Shown here piece after piece: positions 1 to 6,268 of a stretch of 6,737 nucleotides of DNA. Below the pieces are notes generated by a model. That model ran no database searches. It was not told the origin of the DNA and saw only the letters and a program-made list of their open reading frames with translations. The stretch spans positions 1 through 6,737 of the forward strand of contig CAIQGU010000116.1 of assembly GCA_903871435.1 (NCBI GenBank). The letters run 5' to 3'. Origin of the DNA: an uncultured Burkholderiales bacterium. GTDB lineage: Bacteria > Pseudomonadota > Gammaproteobacteria > Burkholderiales > Burkholderiaceae_F. Position 1 is the first letter of the stretch, and every line of letters starts with the position of its first letter. A program made the position numbers and the translations under genes.

Positions 1-849
<849 letters not shown>

Positions 850-871
850 CTGGCACCGCCCGCCATCCGCT

Positions 872-894
872 GCAGCGCTGGAGCGGAGCGCCGC
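872..894 (-). other. GC-rich hairpin after hemN stop
   Basis: Just downstream of the hemN TAG, the minus-strand transcript can fold an 8-bp stem with one G-T wobble: GCGGCGCT (894-887) pairs with AGCGCTGC (879-872) around a 7-nt loop. No T-run follows, so it is not a clear intrinsic terminator. It could stabilise the hemN 3' end or be chance structure in G+C-rich DNA. Confidence 0.25.
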
Positions 895-905
895 GGAGCC
901 CCCGG

Positions 906-2363
906 CTAGACGATCTTGGAGTAAGGCCGCCGGGCGCGGTCTTCGCGCAGGTAGCGGTCGAAGACCATCGCCATGGCCCGGACCAGCAACTTGCCCTTGG
1001 GCGTGACGCTGATCCAGTCCTTGCTGCATTCGACGAGCCCCGCTTCCTCGAATTGGACCAGTTCCGCCAGTTCGCGGGCGAAATACTCGTCAAAGTCGAT
1101 GAGGTGAGCGGTGGAGATGGATTCCTTAGCGACTTCGAAATGACACATCAGCGCCATGATCACGGCACGGCGCACCACGTCATCGGCGTTGAGCATGATG
1201 CCGCGCTGGGTGGGCAGCACGCCGCCGCGCAGGCACTCGTAGTACTCGTCCAGGGTACGGACACTCTGGGCGTAGGTGGGGCCCACCTTGCTGATGGCCG
1301 AAACTCCCAGGCCGATCAGGTCGTAGTCGGGACGCGTGCTGTACCCCTGGAAATTGCGGTGCAGGCGGCCCTGCCGCTGGGCGCGCGCGAGATCGTCGTT
1401 GGTCTTGGCAAAATGATCCATGCCGATGTATTCATATCCGGCGGCGCAGAGGCGGCGGATGGCCTCCATCATGATGGTGAGCTTGTCCTGCGGCGACGGC
1501 AGCGCGGCCGCGTCAATGCGCCGCTGCGGCTTGAAGCGCTCCGGCAGGTGGGCATAGTGGTAGAGCGCAATGCGGTCGGGGCTGAGTTCCAGAACCCGGT
1601 CGAGGGTGGCGCCAAACCGCGCCGGCGTCTGCAACGGCAGGCCGTAGATCAGGTCGAGGTTGACCGAGGTAAAGCCAGCCGCCCGGGCCGCATCGATCGA
1701 CGCCTGGGTCACTTCGAAGCTCTGGATGCGGTTTACGGCCGCCTGCACCTGAGCGTCGAAATCCTGCACGCCTATCGACAGGCGGTTGAATCCCAGGGCT
1801 CCCAGTACCCGGATCTTCTCCGGGGGGGCAGTACGCGGATCAATCTCGATGCTGATCTCGGCGCGTGGGTCGATGGCAAAGCGGGCGTGCAACAGCCCCA
1901 TGACCTTCTGCAGTTCCTCGCTGGACAGGTAGGTGGGCGTGCCGCCGCCCAGATGCAGCTGTTCCACGCGGCGCGCGCCCTTGACCTGCGCGGCCACTAG
2001 ACCGATCTCCTTTTCCAGGTAGCCCAGGTACTCCGCAGCCTTGGCGTGGTCACGGGTGACGATCTTGTTGCATCCGCAGTAGTAACAGATGGTGTTGCAG
2101 AACGGGACATGGACATACAAGGAAAGCGGCCGCGGCCCCCCGGTACCCGGCTCGGCGAGCCAGCGCCCGTAGGCCGCGGCGTCGAAGGCTTCAACAAAGC
2201 GGTCCGCTGTGGGGTAGGAGGTGTAGCGGGGCCCGGGTTGGTCGTAGCGCCGCAGGGTGGCCCGGTCGGGTAGCTCCACCTGGTTGTCTTGATGACGCAC
2301 CTGGTCGGCGATCGACTCGCTCCCGATTACGTCTTCCAGCTGCGCGTTTTCCATGTTGTCCAC
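906..2363 (-). CDS. hemN: Oxygen-independent coproporphyrinogen III dehydrogenase HemN
   Basis: HemN is a cytoplasmic radical-SAM enzyme. It decarboxylates two propionate side chains of coproporphyrinogen III to give protoporphyrinogen IX without oxygen, replacing HemF in anaerobic heme synthesis. The 485-residue product has the family entry motif RRYDQPGPRYTSYPTAD (38-54). The 4Fe-4S cluster motif is C89-x3-C93-x2-C96, with the further HemN-typical C98 and Tyr83 in SLYVHVPFC. GGGTPT lies at 139-144, and FNRLSIGVQDF, NLDLIYGLP, IGMDHFA and HRNFQGY follow. The C-terminus YSKIV resembles the E. coli end, and the match continues throughout. The N-terminus is about 25 residues longer than E. coli HemN. 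The longest start is GTG at 2363-2361; an in-frame ATG at 2354-2352 with AGGGTGG five bases upstream is equally good and removes three residues. It is divergent from fnr, and an FNR box sits at the expected activating distance from its predicted promoter, so anaerobic induction is likely. Confidence 0.97.
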   Translation of the reverse strand: MDNMENAQLEDVIGSESIADQVRHQDNQVELPDRATLRRYDQPGPRYTSYPTADRFVEAFDAAAYGRWLAEPGTGGPRPLSLYVHVPFCNTICYYCGCNKIVTRDHAKAAEYLGYLEKEIGLVAAQVKGARRVEQLHLGGGTPTYLSSEELQKVMGLLHARFAIDPRAEISIEIDPRTAPPEKIRVLGALGFNRLSIGVQDFDAQVQAAVNRIQSFEVTQASIDAARAAGFTSVNLDLIYGLPLQTPARFGATLDRVLELSPDRIALYHYAHLPERFKPQRRIDAAALPSPQDKLTIMMEAIRRLCAAGYEYIGMDHFAKTNDDLARAQRQGRLHRNFQGYSTRPDYDLIGLGVSAISKVGPTYAQSVRTLDEYYECLRGGVLPTQRGIMLNADDVVRRAVIMALMCHFEVAKESISTAHLIDFDEYFARELAELVQFEEAGLVECSKDWISVTPKGKLLVRAMAMVFDRYLREDRARRPYSKIV

Positions 2364-2432
2364 CCTGACGCCCCCCTGCCCGCTTTTATTGTTGATTCGG
2401 CAGCGCTATTCGGTTCGCTGGCCGGCTGGCGA

Positions 2433-2438
2433 GTAATA
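2433..2438 (-). promoter_or_regulatory. Predicted hemN -10 element
   Basis: The minus strand reads TATTAC (2438-2433), four of six matches to TATAAT. Transcription would start near 2426, giving a 62-71 nt leader to hemN. The FNR box centre (2468.5) would then lie at about -42.5, within one base of the -41.5 position typical of class II FNR-activated promoters. No good -35 hexamer is seen, as expected where FNR replaces -35 contacts. The fit between the two sites is the main support. Confidence 0.5.
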
Positions 2439-2461
2439 TGACAGTTCGGGTGTGGATGGGT

Positions 2462-2475
2462 TTGATACGCATCAA
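2462..2475. promoter_or_regulatory. FNR/Anr box, perfect palindrome
   Basis: The sequence TTGAT-ACGC-ATCAA matches the FNR consensus TTGAT-N4-ATCAA in both half-sites. It lies in the intergenic region between the divergent hemN and fnr genes, about 99 bp from the hemN start and 97 bp from the fnr ATG. Spacing to the hemN -10 suits activation of hemN under low oxygen. The same site could also serve autoregulation of fnr, although no convincing fnr -10 was found at a matching distance. The neighbouring gene encodes a protein with the E-xx-SR recognition helix that reads this sequence. Confidence 0.88.
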
Positions 2476-2524
2476 GCTCTGGGCGGCTGCGTCCCTGCCG
2501 GTGGTGGGGCTAAGTCAACCTGCC

Positions 2525-2546
2525 GGCCACCCAAAAGGCCTTTTTT
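2525..2546 (+). other. Terminator-like GGCC hairpin plus T6 in fnr leader
   Basis: Upstream of fnr on the coding strand, GGCC (2525-2528) can pair with GGCC (2537-2540) across an 8-nt loop, followed directly by six T residues (2541-2546). Overlapping it is a perfect 12-bp palindrome, AAAAGGCCTTTT (2533-2544). The stem is only 4 bp, so termination would be weak. It could be an attenuator in the fnr leader, a protein-binding palindrome, or chance. Confidence 0.25.
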
Positions 2547-2572
2547 AGCAAGCTTTGGTTTCGGGAAATGCC

Positions 2573-3316
2573 ATGGACCGCGCTGCTGCCGTGAATATGG
2601 CCCATCTGCGGGTCGCCTGCTCCAACTGCAACCTGCGGGAGTTGTGCCTCCCCATCGGGCTGAGTTCCGAGGAACTGGACCGTGTCGACCAGATCGTGGC
2701 CACGCGCCGAAAGATCCGTCGCGGCGAAGTGCTGTTTCGGGCCGGCGACCGGTTCGATTCCCTCTACGCCGTGCGTCTTGGGTTCCTGAAGAGCACGCTG
2801 GTCTCCGCTGACGGGCATGAACAAGTCACGGGCTTTCACATGGCAGGGGAAATTGTCGGCCTGGACGGCATTTCGGCCGACAGCCACACCTGCGATACCA
2901 CGGCGCTGGAAGACACGGAAGTCTGCGTCATTCCGTATGAGCGGCTCGAAGAGTTTTCCGCCACCTTGCCAGCGCTGCAGACCCACCTGCGCAAAGTCAT
3001 GAGCCGGGAAATCGTGCGCGAGCACGGGGTGATGCTGCTGCTGGGCAGCATGCGGGCCGAAGAGCGGCTGGCCGCATTCCTGCTGAACCTGTCCCAGCGC
3101 TTCGAAGCGCGCGGCTACTCGCGCACGGAGTTCGTTCTGCGCATGACGCGGGCGGAGATCGGCAGTTATCTTGGGCTCAAGCTCGAGACGGTGAGCCGGG
3201 CGCTATCGCATTTCGCGCAGGAATCCCTGATAGCCGTCGACCAGAAGCACGTTCGCATCGTCAATGCCGAAGGTCTGCGCGCCCTGCTGGGAAGCAGCGC
3301 GCTCAAGTCCCAGTAA
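2573..3316 (+). CDS. fnr: FNR-family oxygen-sensing transcriptional regulator
   Basis: This is a cytoplasmic CRP/FNR-superfamily regulator that binds a 4Fe-4S cluster without oxygen, dimerises and binds FNR boxes to switch on anaerobic genes. The ATG at 2573 gives 247 residues; an in-frame TTG 18 bp upstream is less likely. Cluster ligands are visible as C16-x2-C19-x5-C25 and C118 (in EVCVIP), with the same spacing as Cys20, 23, 29 and 122 of E. coli FNR. A cyclic-nucleotide-binding-like beta-roll follows (RRGEVLFRAGDRFDSLYAVR, then GFHMAGEIVGLDGI), then the dimerisation helix and a C-terminal helix-turn-helix. In its recognition helix, LETVSR supplies Glu205, Ser208 and Arg209, the FNR rather than CRP specificity set. 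It is divergent from hemN, with a perfect FNR box between them. Orthologues are called anr or btr in some genera. The 3' end overlaps the convergent phosphodiesterase gene by 14 bp. Confidence 0.95.
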   Translation: MDRAAAVNMAHLRVACSNCNLRELCLPIGLSSEELDRVDQIVATRRKIRRGEVLFRAGDRFDSLYAVRLGFLKSTLVSADGHEQVTGFHMAGEIVGLDGISADSHTCDTTALEDTEVCVIPYERLEEFSATLPALQTHLRKVMSREIVREHGVMLLLGSMRAEERLAAFLLNLSQRFEARGYSRTEFVLRMTRAEIGSYLGLKLETVSRALSHFAQESLIAVDQKHVRIVNAEGLRALLGSSALKSQ

Positions 3317-4109
3317 AGGGCACGCGCGGGGCCGGTACCTGCAGATCCGCGTCCGGCTTGATCAGATCGATGCGGTCGGTGCAGATCGCGTCAACGCCCC
3401 AATCGAGCAGTTCGCGCGCCCGCGCGGGGTCGTTGACGGTGTAGCAGAGCAGGCCGTATCCGGCTGCCCGTATGGCGTGTGCAACCTGCGCGCTCAGATG
3501 GTGGTGGTCGCAGTGCAGGGAAAAAGCGCCCAGCCGCCGCAGTACGGCCTGCCAGTCAGACGGCACCTCGGTAAAAAGGACGCCCAGGCGCAAGCCGGGC
3601 GCCGCCAGGCGAGCCGCCACCAGCGCATCGGGAGAGAACGACGACAGCAGCGGCGGGGGCGTGGCCTGGCTGTCGTGGCGGCCCGGGAACGGTGCCCGAG
3701 ACCAGAATTGCGCAACCGCGCGGGCGACCAACTCGCCGGTGCGAACCTCGTGACCGGGCACCGGTTTGATTTCCACATTCAGCCAGATACCCTGCTCACT
3801 GCAGCGCTGCAGCGCCGCATCCAGGGTAGGTACCCGGGCCGCGGCAAACCGTGCATCGAGCCAACTGCCGGCATCCAGGCCGGCGACGTGGTCGGCGTTC
3901 ACCTCGTCAAGGCGGCCGCGGCCGTTGGTCGTGCGCTCGAGGGTGTCATCGTGGAGCAGCACAGGAATCTCGTCACGGGTGAGCGCCGCGTCGATTTCGG
4001 CCGCACGGTAACCCAGTTGCCATCCCGTATCGATGGCCAGCAGGGTGTTTTCCGGGGCCAGGATGCCACCGCCCCGATGCGCCACCAGGCGTGGATAGGG
4101 CCAGATCAT
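3303..4109 (-). CDS. ugpQ: Cytoplasmic glycerophosphodiester phosphodiesterase (UgpQ type)
   Basis: The enzyme hydrolyses glycerophosphodiesters (deacylated phospholipid head groups) to sn-glycerol 3-phosphate and an alcohol. The 268-residue product opens with WPYPRLVAHRGGGILAPENT, very close to E. coli UgpQ. GDPD catalytic and metal residues are visible: His11-Arg12, Glu20, Glu38 and Asp40 (AEIDA), His53 in LLHDDTLERTTNG, and Glu113 in NVEIKP. The C-terminal barrel signature CYTVND and GVDAICTDRIDLI is present. There is no signal peptide, which favours the cytoplasmic UgpQ type over periplasmic GlpQ. I chose the ATG at 4109 because the frame upstream of it reads through the ketosynthase gene as nonsense-like sequence. 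The start is 37 bp after the ketosynthase stop with no strong ribosome site, so the two are probably co-transcribed. No ugp transporter genes are nearby, unlike E. coli. The TGA at 3305-3303 lies inside the end of convergent fnr. Confidence 0.93.
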   Translation of the reverse strand: MIWPYPRLVAHRGGGILAPENTLLAIDTGWQLGYRAAEIDAALTRDEIPVLLHDDTLERTTNGRGRLDEVNADHVAGLDAGSWLDARFAAARVPTLDAALQRCSEQGIWLNVEIKPVPGHEVRTGELVARAVAQFWSRAPFPGRHDSQATPPPLLSSFSPDALVAARLAAPGLRLGVLFTEVPSDWQAVLRRLGAFSLHCDHHHLSAQVAHAIRAAGYGLLCYTVNDPARARELLDWGVDAICTDRIDLIKPDADLQVPAPRVPFTGT

Positions 4110-4146
4110 TGCGGCAAGCGGAGCGGCGGCCGGCGATGCCGGGCCG

Positions 4147-5388
4147 TCAGGCGGGAACGCGCGACGCGACGAGTACCGCGTTGCTGCCGCCAAAGGCGAA
4201 GGAATTGGACATGACGTGGTCCAGGCGGACACCATCACGGGCCCGGTTGGGCACGTAGTCCAGATCGCAGGCTGGATCGGGCTGATGCAGGTTGATAGTG
4301 GGCGGCAGAAAACCGTGCTCCATGGCCAGCAAGGCGGCAATGAACTCGACGGCACCCGTTGCACCCATCAGGTGGCCATGCATGGACTTGGTGGAGGAGA
4401 CCGGCACGTGTGCCGCATGTTCGGCAAACACACGCTTGATGGCCTCGGTTTCGGTGATGTCCCCGGCCAGCGTCGCGGTGCCGTGCGCGTTGATGTAACC
4501 GATGTCGGCGGGCTGAAGACCCGCATCGGCCAGTGCCGCCCGCATGGCCGCAGACTGCCCGGAGGGATCCGGCTTGGTCAGGTGAACGGCATCGGTGCGG
4601 GCACCGTAACCACTCAGGCAGGCATGAATGCGGGCGCCGCGCGCACGCGCATGCGACTCTTCCTCCAGGATCACGAATCCGGCGCCCTCGGCAAGAACCA
4701 GGCCCGTGCGGTCCTTGGAAAAAGGCCGGCACGCGGTCTCCGGGTGCTGGGAATCGGGGATGGCCAGGGTCCGCATCGCCTGCCAGGCCGCGATCGTTCC
4801 GAAAGTCAGAAGTGCCTCCGTACCGCCGGCGATGGCCACGTCGGCTTGCCCTGTGCGGATGGCCCGTGCGGCTTCGCCAATGGCAATGGCCGAGGAGGAA
4901 CACGCCGTGGAATACGTGAGGCTCTGGCCATGGCAGCCAAAATCGATGGCGATATGCGCGGCGGCGGCATTGTTCATGCCCTTGACCACGAGAAGCGGGT
5001 TGAGTCGTGCGCCACCACGCAGCAGCAGTTCCTCGTAGCCTTGCTGCACCGATTCGGCGCCGCCCATGCCGGTACCCACCGCGATGATCGCTTCGTTCAG
5101 GGCGGCGTGTCCAGCGAGGCCCGCCTGGTTCACGGCCTCGTGTGCCGCGATCAGGCCCAGGCTGCTGTAGCGGTCCATAGCGGCCATGCGGCTGCGCGGC
5201 AGCACGCTATCGGTGGGCATGTCGACAATGCCGAACGCGTTGTAGGCCAGGCGATCGGAGAACGCGCTGCTCATGGCGCGGATGCCCGAGCGCCCAGCCT
5301 GCAGGCTGGCCAGGAATGCAGGAACGCCACAGCCGAGCGGCGTTATAGCGCCCAGACCGGTAATGCAGACTCTGCGATAGGCGCTCAT
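4147..5388 (-). CDS. Beta-ketoacyl-ACP synthase, FabF (KAS II) type
   Basis: This condensing enzyme extends an acyl chain by decarboxylative condensation with malonyl-ACP. With the ATG at 5388 the product is 413 residues, the normal FabF length; a TTG 12 bp upstream is less likely. The thiolase-fold landmarks are RVCITGLGAITPLG (6-19), GTGMGG (105-110), the nucleophile Cys163 in STACSSSA, His302 in NAHGTATLAGD, Lys334 and catalytic His339 in STKSMHGHLMGATGAVE, and the glycine-rich end SNSFAFGGSNAVLV. All catalytic positions are intact and almost numbered as in E. coli FabF, so it should be active. It sits 144 bp downstream of an ACP gene and 37 bp upstream of ugpQ on the same strand. With no fabD, fabG or fabH visible, it is more likely a specialised synthase working with the neighbouring ACP than the housekeeping FabF, though the sequence alone cannot exclude the latter. 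Confidence 0.9.
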   Translation of the reverse strand: MSAYRRVCITGLGAITPLGCGVPAFLASLQAGRSGIRAMSSAFSDRLAYNAFGIVDMPTDSVLPRSRMAAMDRYSSLGLIAAHEAVNQAGLAGHAALNEAIIAVGTGMGGAESVQQGYEELLLRGGARLNPLLVVKGMNNAAAAHIAIDFGCHGQSLTYSTACSSSAIAIGEAARAIRTGQADVAIAGGTEALLTFGTIAAWQAMRTLAIPDSQHPETACRPFSKDRTGLVLAEGAGFVILEEESHARARGARIHACLSGYGARTDAVHLTKPDPSGQSAAMRAALADAGLQPADIGYINAHGTATLAGDITETEAIKRVFAEHAAHVPVSSTKSMHGHLMGATGAVEFIAALLAMEHGFLPPTINLHQPDPACDLDYVPNRARDGVRLDHVMSNSFAFGGSNAVLVASRVPA

Positions 5389-5508
5389 TGCTGGATGCAA
5401 GGTGGCGTTATTTACGGTGCGAACCGCGGCGGTAAGTACTGCGGCTGGGGGAAATATGTACCAGCCGGCGACAAGCTGAGCTTAACGCAACGCGTGACCG
5501 TAATGCCG

Positions 5509-5527
5509 CGGCGCAACGCCCGCGCCG
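5509..5527 (-). other. GC-rich hairpin between ACP and ketosynthase genes
   Basis: Five bases after the ACP stop codon the transcript can form a perfect 6-bp stem: CGGCGC (5527-5522) pairs with GCGCCG (5514-5509) around a 7-nt loop. No T-run follows, so read-through into the ketosynthase gene is expected. It might protect the ACP message or set ACP-to-synthase dosage. The rest of the 144-bp gap (5389-5532) shows no ORF and no convincing promoter. Confidence 0.3.
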
Positions 5528-5532
5528 GGATA

Positions 5533-5790
5533 TCAGGCTGCCTGGGTTGGCTGCTGATCGCGGACGGCGCGTTCGATCTCCGCGACCACGTCGGCTACGG
5601 TGACCAGGGGGGCGCGTGAGTCTGCCATGCGGATGTTGAACTTCTCTTCCATCTGGAACATGAATTCGATCATGGCCAATGAATCGATACCAAAACTGGA
5701 TATTTCCGTTTCGGGAGTGAGCTTGTCCGGTTCAATGCCGAAATGCTCTGCGATCAAGGACTTGATCTTATCGGCGAGATCGTCGTTCAT
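5533..5790 (-). CDS. Stand-alone acyl carrier protein
   Basis: This small cytoplasmic carrier holds acyl intermediates on a 4'-phosphopantetheine arm. The 85-residue product begins at the ATG at 5790; the frame runs on upstream, but that stretch is arginine-rich and unlike ACPs, and this start gives the usual length. The attachment site is Ser37 in FGIDSLAMIEF. The four-helix pattern is visible: helix I DDLADKIKSLIAEHFGI, the PDKLTPETEI loop, helix II SLAMIEFMFQMEEKFNI, and a final helix VADVVAEIERAV. It differs from housekeeping AcpP in lacking an acidic residue directly after DSL and in its FMFQMEEKFNI helix, which is common in ACPs of specialised pathways. No Shine-Dalgarno precedes the start; the leader is A/T-rich (AACAAAAATTTC). 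It is first in an apparent ACP-ketosynthase-phosphodiesterase unit. Its natural acyl substrate cannot be told from sequence. Confidence 0.9.
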   Translation of the reverse strand: MNDDLADKIKSLIAEHFGIEPDKLTPETEISSFGIDSLAMIEFMFQMEEKFNIRMADSRAPLVTVADVVAEIERAVRDQQPTQAA

Positions 5791-5969
5791 GAAATTTTTG
5801 TTACCGATAAGTGCTCGGGCACAGTGCCTTCGCCGTATACGTCGGGACGCCAGGGTCCGGAATGCTCGGCGACGCGCAACAGCCCGGATGGATTGATGCG
5901 ACAACGCACGGCATATCTTTTTTTACTGCCAATCTTTGGTGCCCGCTCAGTGCACGCGACCAGATTCCT

Positions 5970-5975
5970 ATTGTA
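5970..5975 (-). promoter_or_regulatory. Candidate -10 element toward the ACP gene
   Basis: The minus strand reads TACAAT (5975-5970), five of six matches to TATAAT, at the edge of the 13-bp tandem repeats. The position 17 bp upstream (CACGGT) is a poor -35, which would fit an activator-dependent promoter with the repeats as operator. The leader would be long, about 170 nt. This is speculative. Confidence 0.25.
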
Positions 5976-6011
5976 CTCACCCGCGGTACTCAACCGTGGT
6001 ACTCACCCGTG
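5973..6011. repeat. Three tandem 13-bp direct repeats
   Basis: The copies are GTACTCACCCGCG (5973-5985), GTACTCAACCGTG (5986-5998) and GTACTCACCCGTG (5999-6011), directly abutting, with only one or two differences between any pair. A degenerate copy, GTGCGCACCCG (6009-6019), overlaps the end at a shifted phase. The array lies in the non-coding spacer about 180-220 bp upstream of the ACP start. It could be an iterated regulator-binding site or a slippage-derived microsatellite-like repeat. It is too short and lacks the context for a replication iteron array. Confidence 0.85.
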
Positions 6012-6086
6012 CGCACCCGGCCAGCCAGCTTCAGACGTCAGCCGAAGCCGGTAACCACTCCGGGCTCAGCAGCCACCCTTTCAGGG

Positions 6087-6116
6087 CTGACATTTTACAT
6101 GTTATCCCGGTGCAAT
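6087..6116 (+). promoter_or_regulatory. Candidate promoter toward the GGT-family gene
   Basis: On the plus strand CTGACA (6087-6092, five of six to TTGACA) is followed after 18 bp by TGCAAT (6111-6116, four of six to TATAAT). Transcription would start near 6123, leaving a leader of about 146 nt before the ATG at 6269. This is motif matching only. Confidence 0.25.
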
Positions 6117-6268
6117 AAACCACAGGGGCCTCCTGGGCCCGACCCGCAGGCAGCAGCATGCGAAAAGCGGCGTGGCCCTGAGCGCGGTTAAGATCGCACG
6201 CATTGCCTGGGTGCCGGCCGCGGCGCCAGGACCTGGGCACGGCGAAGGGTGGCACTTCAGAACCGCAG

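Larger units (their letters stand above)
5791..6268. other. Long non-coding divergent spacer between ACP and GGT-family genes
   Basis: No supported gene is seen in these 478 bp. Open frames here give proline-, arginine- and glycine-rich products without recognisable domains. It contains three 13-bp tandem repeats (5973-6011), a T7 run (5918-5924, read as A7 toward the ACP gene), a palindrome CGTATACG (5834-5841), and short inverted repeats such as CCCT-TTC-AGGG (6076-6086) and a GGG/CCC stem with one mismatch (6125-6140). It must hold the start signals of both flanking genes. A small RNA cannot be excluded. Confidence 0.7.

Noticed and set aside
4110..4364. N-terminal extension of the phosphodiesterase to an upstream start
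   Set aside because: The added residues come from reading the ketosynthase gene out of frame, whereas the ATG at 4109 gives an N-terminus nearly identical in pattern to E. coli UgpQ.
4216..5619. 467-codon plus-strand open frame opposite the ketosynthase and the end of the ACP gene
   Set aside because: It is antisense to genes with intact catalytic motifs and crosses a gene boundary; its product is low-complexity with no family features.
5752..5767. Perfect inverted repeat GATCAA-N4-TTGATC, resembling an FNR box
   Set aside because: The half-sites are in the opposite order to an FNR box and the repeat lies within the ACP coding sequence (Lys-Ile-Lys-Ser-Leu-Ile codons); best explained by chance.
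5893..5906. TTGAT-GCGA-CAACG as a second FNR box upstream of the ACP gene
   Set aside because: Only one half-site matches; the second (CAACG) shares too little with ATCAA.
6066..6099. Intrinsic terminator (TCAG...CCCT-TTC-AGGG-CTGA then CATTTTAC)
   Set aside because: The two stem parts are separated by a 6-nt one-sided bulge and the T-run is interrupted, and no gene ends upstream on this strand.
5811..6191. Possible 126-residue gene in the ACP-GGT spacer
   Set aside because: It starts at GTG, has no ribosome site, runs through the tandem repeats and inverted repeats, and its product has no domain or signal.
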